From Chloroflexota bacterium (lineage in GTDB: Bacteria; Chloroflexota; Dormibacteria; CF-121), in the NCBI GenBank assembly GCA_005882045.1, contig VBHO01000152.1:1-45297 (forward strand): 45,297 bases of DNA. The letters are read 5' to 3'. Positions 41,049 through 45,297 of the stretch are shown here, in pieces (positions within the stretch are counted from its first letter, which is position 1; every line of letters starts with the position of its first letter). Made by a program: the position numbers and the translations under genes. Below the pieces are notes generated by a model, which saw nothing but the letters and a program-made list of their open reading frames with translations, was not told where the DNA came from and searched no databases.

Positions 41049-42701
41049 ATGACCCAACGAACTGGGTGGAAAGCACTGTCCGGGACGGTGCTGGTGACAT
41101 TGCTCTTGGCGGCCTGCGGCACCGGAAGCACCAGCAGCTCAGAAAACCTGGCAGCCGATCAAACGATTCGGTTTCCCATCAACGATGATATCGGGACCTT
41201 CGACCCGGCGCACCAGTCCGCGCTGGTCGACTTCGACTTTGCGCAGAACGTTTTTCAGGGGCCGGTCAAATTCGACAACGCCGGCAAGATCGTGCCTGAC
41301 CTGGCCACCAAATTGCCCGATGTCTCATCTGATGGCCTGACCTACACGTTCCATCTGAAGCAGAACATCAAGTTCTCCAATGGGGACCCGGTCAAAGCCG
41401 ACGACCTCATCTACAGCTGGAACCGGGCGGCCTTAGCCGGGGACGCCTACGCCGCCAACTTCTCGCCGGTCGTCGGGTACGACGCCATTTCGGCCACGCC
41501 ACCGACAGCCAAGACGCTGTCGGGGCTCACCAAGACCGATGACTACACGGTCGTCGCCAAGCTCTCGGCACCGGCCGGCTGGTGGCTCTCCGCCCTGGCA
41601 CTGGGCGGCGTCTCGTGGGTTATCGACCAGAAAGTCGTGACCGCCAAGGGTGAGGACACCTGGTGGACCACTCCGGACGGGCTTATCGCCACCGGTCCAT
41701 TCAAGATGACGGCTCGCGTCCCGAAGGCCAGCCTCGACTTCGCCCCGGTCGCGAACTGGTGGGGTGGTTCCACCGGCGCGATCAAGCACATCCACGTGGA
41801 CGTGATCGCCGACCAGGCCTCCTGGGTGACCAAGTACGAACAGGGTGGCTACGAGATCATCGGCTACGCGAACATGTCGCCCACGGCCGAGGACATCCTG
41901 CGCTACCAGGCCGGAACCCACAAAGCCGAGCTGACGCTGAATCCCTCGGTCCGCTCGAGCTGGGTTGGCTTCAGCTTCGTCAAGGGACCGTTCGCCGGCG
42001 ACGCCGGTAAGGATGGTCGCACGGCGTTTACCATGGCCATCGACCGCGCGCAGCTGGTTGACGTCGCCTGCGCCAAGGGCGCGCAATGCACCCCGGCCAC
42101 GGGCGGCCTGATTGCCAAAGGCCTCAAGGGGTACCTGGGCGACGGCCAGGATCCGACCTCGAAGTTCGACGCCGCGGCGGCCAAGGCCCTCTATACGAAG
42201 TGGGATCCGACCGGCTCCAAGGTGAAGGGGCTCAAGTACACCTACAACGCCACTGCTACGAACAAGCTGGTGGCCGAGAACCTGCAGGCGCAGTGGAAGC
42301 AGAACCTGGGTGTCACGGTTGCCCTCGAAGCCCTCGACCGGCAGACCTTCTTCAGCAATCGCGACAAGAAGACCTACGTGCTCTTCCGGCACAGCTGGTC
42401 CGCCGACTATGACCACCCGCAAGACTGGTTCGACAACCTGTTTACCTGCAGCGCCGGCAGCAGCGGCAGCGGCTACTGCAACAAGACGATGGACGACCTG
42501 GTGACCAAGGCCGACCAGAAGCCCATCGACCAGTCGCTCAACGATTACATCTCGGCGCAGAAGATGATGATCGCCGACGTCGTCGGCGCGCCCCTCTTCT
42601 ACTCGATTCAGCCGTACCTGGTCAAGCCCTACGTCAAGGGCGCCGGCGGTAACGCCTTCTTCGACTACTACTGGACCGCGCTGAGGGTCCTCCAGCACTA
42701 G
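41049..42701 (+). CDS. Peptide-type ABC transporter substrate-binding lipoprotein (SBP_bac_5)
   Basis: 550 aa. Lipoprotein signal: MTQRTGWKALSGTVLVTLLLAACGTGS, with the lipobox LAAC, so it should be anchored outside the membrane. IGTFDPAHQSALVDFDFAQNVFQGPVKF and YTFHLKQNIKFSNGDPVKADDLIYSWNRA are typical of the DppA/OppA group, and the near-C-terminal FRHSWSADYDHPQDWFDNLF is also typical. Substrate (peptide, nickel, sugar) cannot be told. GGAGGT precedes ATG 41049 by five bases. First gene of the importer operon. Confidence 0.93.
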   Translation: MTQRTGWKALSGTVLVTLLLAACGTGSTSSSENLAADQTIRFPINDDIGTFDPAHQSALVDFDFAQNVFQGPVKFDNAGKIVPDLATKLPDVSSDGLTYTFHLKQNIKFSNGDPVKADDLIYSWNRAALAGDAYAANFSPVVGYDAISATPPTAKTLSGLTKTDDYTVVAKLSAPAGWWLSALALGGVSWVIDQKVVTAKGEDTWWTTPDGLIATGPFKMTARVPKASLDFAPVANWWGGSTGAIKHIHVDVIADQASWVTKYEQGGYEIIGYANMSPTAEDILRYQAGTHKAELTLNPSVRSSWVGFSFVKGPFAGDAGKDGRTAFTMAIDRAQLVDVACAKGAQCTPATGGLIAKGLKGYLGDGQDPTSKFDAAAAKALYTKWDPTGSKVKGLKYTYNATATNKLVAENLQAQWKQNLGVTVALEALDRQTFFSNRDKKTYVLFRHSWSADYDHPQDWFDNLFTCSAGSSGSGYCNKTMDDLVTKADQKPIDQSLNDYISAQKMMIADVVGAPLFYSIQPYLVKPYVKGAGGNAFFDYYWTALRVLQH

Positions 42702-42723
42702 ACCGGTTTAACGGCACAGGAAA

Positions 42724-42755
42724 TGGAAGGGCTCGCCGCCATGCGAGCCCTTCCA
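42724..42755 (+). other. Intercistronic stem-loop after the substrate-binding protein gene
   Basis: A perfect 13-bp stem TGGAAGGGCTCGC / GCGAGCCCTTCCA with loop CGCCAT. No T-run follows, so it is not a standard terminator. In binding-protein operons such elements often protect the upstream mRNA and reduce permease expression. GTTGACAG at 42773-42780 lies just before the permease ATG. Confidence 0.7.
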
Positions 42756-42781
42756 CCGTCTAAAGAGGTACCGTTGACAGC

Positions 42782-43729
42782 ATGACCCGCGGGACGCTCA
42801 TCTACATCGTCCAGCGCCTCCTGCTCATCAGCTTTACCGCGGTCGCGATTTCATCCATCGTCTTCATCGGTGAGCATGCCCTCCTCCCCGGGGATGCGTT
42901 CGTCTCGGAGCGGCCGCATAACCCCCGCGAGCTCGCCCTGCTGCTCCATCACTTCAACCTCGACCTGCCGCTGCCGCAGCAATACCAGTTGTGGGTCACC
43001 GGCGTCCTGCACGGCGACCTGGGCGAATCGCTGGTCAACCGGGGGGTCCAGATCACGCCCCTGCTTCTTCGGGAGCTCGGCACCAGCCTGGAGCTGGGCG
43101 CGGCCGCCCTGATCTTCACGGTCGGCGTCGGCCTGACGCTGGGGTTGTTCGCCGCGCTCAAACAGAACACCTGGATCGACTATGTGGCGAGCTCTACCGC
43201 CGTCGTCGGCTACAGCATGCCCAGCTTCGTGATCGCCACGCTCCTTGTCCTTGTCACGGGCAAGCTGTTCTATATCTGGACCAACGGTGCCTTCTACTAT
43301 GAGATCGGCTGGGGCAAACCGACCCAGATCCTGGTACCCGCCATCGCGCTGGGCTTTCCCTATGCCAGCATCGTCGCCCGCCTCACCCGGGCCAGCATGC
43401 TGGAGGTGATCCGGCAAGACTATGTTCGAACCGCGTGGGCCAAAGGGCTGCGCCCGCGTATCGTGATCATCCGGCACGCGCTGCGCAACGCCCTGATTCC
43501 CGTGATCACCATCCTCGGGCCGCTGGCCACCGGCATTCTCACCGGCGTCGTGGTCATCGAGAACATCTTCGGCATCCCGGGCCTGGGCAAGGAGTTCATT
43601 GATAGCATCCTCAACCGGGACTACAACATCGTGATCGGGGTCTTCACCTTCTATGCCGCGCTCGTCGGGCTGGTCAACCTCGGGGTTGACCTTCTCTACC
43701 CGGTTCTCGATCCGAGGATCCGGTACTGA
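42782..43729 (+). CDS. ABC importer permease (DppB/OppB type)
   Basis: 315 aa. First helix YIVQRLLLISFTAVAISSIVFI, then LPGDAF and the periplasmic HFNLDLPLPQQYQLWVTGVLHGDLGESLVNRGVQITPLLLRELGTSLELG, characteristic of OppB-type permeases. The EAA-loop reads VRTAWAKGLRPRIVIIRHALRNALIPVITILG. ATG 42782; the stop overlaps the next ATG (TGATG). Works with the next permease. Confidence 0.93.
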   Translation: MTRGTLIYIVQRLLLISFTAVAISSIVFIGEHALLPGDAFVSERPHNPRELALLLHHFNLDLPLPQQYQLWVTGVLHGDLGESLVNRGVQITPLLLRELGTSLELGAAALIFTVGVGLTLGLFAALKQNTWIDYVASSTAVVGYSMPSFVIATLLVLVTGKLFYIWTNGAFYYEIGWGKPTQILVPAIALGFPYASIVARLTRASMLEVIRQDYVRTAWAKGLRPRIVIIRHALRNALIPVITILGPLATGILTGVVVIENIFGIPGLGKEFIDSILNRDYNIVIGVFTFYAALVGLVNLGVDLLYPVLDPRIRY

Positions 43730-44637
43730 TGGCCTCTCTTCCAGGCGTCGCCCTCCCCGAGGAGTACGTCAGCGACGTCTACGAGATGCCGGAGCAGGTC
43801 ACGCTCTGGCAGGACGCCTGGCGGCGGGTCCGGCGCAATAAGCTGGCGCTGGCCGGCGTCACCATCATCGGCATCCTGGTCCTGATGGCGGTCGTCTCCG
43901 TCTTCTGGACGCCCTACCCGATCTGGAAGCAGGCGGTCGGTCCCACCTACGCGGGCATCAGCGCGCAGCACTGGCTCGGCCTCGATGCCTCCGGCCGCGA
44001 CATCTTCAGCCGGATCATGGGCGGGGCCCTGATCTCGCTCCAGGTGGGGGTTGGGACGATGCTGATCGTGTCGGCGATCGGGATTGTGATGGGCCTGCTG
44101 GCGGGCTTCTATCGAGGCGCCCTCGATGCCGCGATCTCGCTCGCGATCAACATCTGGTATGGCATTCCGGACTTGCTGGTCGTCATTCTGCTGGTTCTGC
44201 TCTTCGGGCGCAGCCTGGCCAACATCGCGTTCGCGATTGCGATCACTCGATGGATGGACATGGCCCGCCTGGTGCGCGGCCAAACCTTCGCGCTTCGGGA
44301 GCGTGAGTTCGTCGAGGCGGCGCGCTCTACCGGGACGCGCAACCTCGTCATCATCTTCCGCCACATCTTTCCCAATGCCCTCGGACCGATCCTGGTGCAG
44401 GCCACCTATGCCGTGCCGCAGGCAATCCTGTTCGAGGCCTTCTTGAGCTACCTCGGCCTGGGCGTGCCACCCCCGACGCCCTCGTGGGGCGCCATGGCAG
44501 CCGACGGTTTTCACGCCCTCGAGCTGGCTCCCCACATCGTGCTGGCCCCGGCGATCGCCCTGTCGCTGACGCTGATGGCCTTCAACTTCGTCGGCGACGG
44601 GCTGCGCGACGCGCTGGACCCCCGGATGAGGAGGTAG
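43729..44637 (+). CDS. ABC importer permease (DppC/OppC type)
   Basis: 302 aa. Short cytosolic N-terminus then RRNKLALAGVTIIGILVLMAVVSVFW, the OppC/DppC opening. HWLGLDASGRDIFSRIMGGALISLQVG and the EAA loop FVEAARSTGTRNLVIIFRHIFPNALGPILVQATYAVPQAILFEAFLSYLGLG are characteristic. Ends in DGLRDALDPRMRR. ATG 43729 overlaps the preceding stop. GAGGAGGT covering its TAG stop is the probable ribosome-binding site of the following ATPase gene. Confidence 0.93.
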   Translation: MASLPGVALPEEYVSDVYEMPEQVTLWQDAWRRVRRNKLALAGVTIIGILVLMAVVSVFWTPYPIWKQAVGPTYAGISAQHWLGLDASGRDIFSRIMGGALISLQVGVGTMLIVSAIGIVMGLLAGFYRGALDAAISLAINIWYGIPDLLVVILLVLLFGRSLANIAFAIAITRWMDMARLVRGQTFALREREFVEAARSTGTRNLVIIFRHIFPNALGPILVQATYAVPQAILFEAFLSYLGLGVPPPTPSWGAMAADGFHALELAPHIVLAPAIALSLTLMAFNFVGDGLRDALDPRMRR

Positions 44638-44638
44638 G

Positions 44639-45297
44639 GTCTCGACCAGTCTGCTGCGCGTTGAAAACCTGAAAACCCAGTTCTTCACCTCGACCGGACT
44701 GGTCAAGGCTGTCGACGGCGTCAGCTTCGAGGTGTCAGAGGGCGAGACCGTCGGGATCGTGGGCGAGTCCGGCTCGGGAAAGTCGGTGACCGCCCTGTCG
44801 CTGCTGCGGCTGGTGCCGGAGCCGGGTCGGGTGGTGGACGGGCGCGTCATGTTCCGTTCGGCGGACGTGCTCAAGATGGACCACGAAGAGCTCCGGGAGT
44901 TTCGCGGCAGCGACGTCGCCATGATCTTCCAGGACCCGATGTCGTCGATGAATCCGGTCCTCCGGGTTGGCTTCCAGATCGAGGAAGCGATGGACGCGCA
45001 CCAGCGCTTCACCCATGAACAAGCGAAGCAACGCATCGTCCCGATGCTGGACACGGTGCGCATACCCGCCGCCCGCCAACGCGCCAAAGACTACCCACAC
45101 CAGTTCAGCGGTGGCATGCGCCAGCGGGCCATGATCGCCATGGGACTGTCGAATGAGCCCTCGCTCCTGATCGCCGACGAGCCGACCACCGCGCTCGACG
45201 TTACGGTCCAGGCCTCGATCATCGAGCTGCTGCGCGATCTCAACCGCGAGCGGGGGATGGCGATCATCCTGATCACCCACAACCTCGCGGTGGTCGC
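44639..45297 (+). CDS. ABC importer ATP-binding protein (DppD/OppD type), cut by the window end, non-standard start
   Basis: Not in the ORF track. Frame 2 reads STSLLRVENLKTQFFTSTGLVKAVDGVSFEVSEGETVGIVGESGSGKSVTALSLLRL, with Walker A GESGSGKS, Q-loop MIFQDPMSSMNPV, signature FSGGMRQRAMIAMGL, Walker B LLIADEPTTALDV and H-loop LITHNLAVV. The window stops just after the H-loop, before the C-terminal oligopeptide-binding extension. No ATG, GTG or TTG lies between the in-frame TGA at 44627 and the homology. The position expected for GTG is GTC (44639-44641), 4 bp after GAGGAGGT. CTG 44651 is an alternative start with poor spacing. Confidence 0.85.

Noticed and set aside
41049-42701. Assigning a specific peptide or nickel substrate to the binding protein
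   Set aside because: The fold family is clear but the binding pocket cannot be read reliably, so only the general family is given.
1-45297. CRISPR arrays, tRNA genes, IS elements, prophage
   Set aside because: No spaced repeats, clover-leaf-like genes, transposase or phage-type ORFs were recognised. The only tandem repeats are the two described.

Overview
The window is high-GC, gene-dense DNA with about 40 genes, no rRNA or tRNA, no CRISPR array and no recognisable transposase. DUF3090 next to an SCO1664-type kinase-like protein, a TIGR03842-type (F420-dependent) LLM oxidoreductase, a six-protein Mce operon with two YrbE permeases, and frequent GTG/TTG starts suggest a soil-type Terrabacteria lineage. 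Actinomycetota, Chloroflexota or Candidatus Dormibacterota would all fit. This is an inference from gene content, not a placement.

Layout. (1) 3-3519: the tail of a frameshifted winged-helix protein, then an RND efflux permease. (2) 3516-5190 (-): a NarL-type response regulator and its histidine kinase, followed by a 222-bp gap with an orphan + strand terminator that may end a small RNA. (3) 5413-6710: DUF3090 and an SCO1664-like protein carrying a fresh 63-bp in-frame tandem duplication. Then on the - strand come CtaG, a phospholipase-D-like protein and a LOG-family protein. (4) 9346-13565: a rearranged Kdp potassium-sensing locus. The DUF4118/histidine-kinase half of KdpD is on +. The KdpD/Usp sensory half is on -, and its whole module is duplicated, the second copy having lost its Walker A lysine. 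A relic of the KdpC C-terminus and a KdpE-like regulator lie upstream. (5) 13574-21949 (-): a methyltransferase and a reductive pyrimidine (or hydantoin) catabolism operon read from a good sigma-70-like promoter: NCS1 transporter, LLM oxidoreductase, beta-ureidopropionase, dihydropyrimidinase, CoA-acylating (methyl)malonate-semialdehyde dehydrogenase and omega-aminotransferase. (6) 22053-26276: a membrane protein, then an ECF sigma / zinc anti-sigma / ABC-2 exporter operon on -. (7) 26493-37982 (+): an Mce lipid-transport operon (YrbE-A, YrbE-B, ATPase, six MCE proteins) ending in an MMPL/RND exporter. (8) 38006-40994: enoyl-CoA hydratase, aldehyde dehydrogenase and a damaged crotonase. (9) 41049-end: a peptide-type ABC importer (lipoprotein, two permeases, and an ATPase cut by the window end).

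How the genes work together. The pyrimidine operon should import a nucleobase or hydantoin, open the dihydropyrimidine ring, hydrolyse N-carbamoyl-beta-alanine, transaminate beta-alanine and convert malonate semialdehyde to acetyl-CoA. No dihydropyrimidine dehydrogenase is present, and the LLM enzyme is a candidate for the missing reduction. The Mce operon should form an ABC-driven envelope lipid conduit, with the MMPL protein perhaps moving a related lipid the other way.

Lesions. Three genes carry single-base frameshifts (near 258, 26980 and 34950). Two more read into clear homology with no ATG/GTG/TTG start (near 40347 and 44639). Either the sequence has residual errors or several genes are decaying. 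Reads over these five points would decide.
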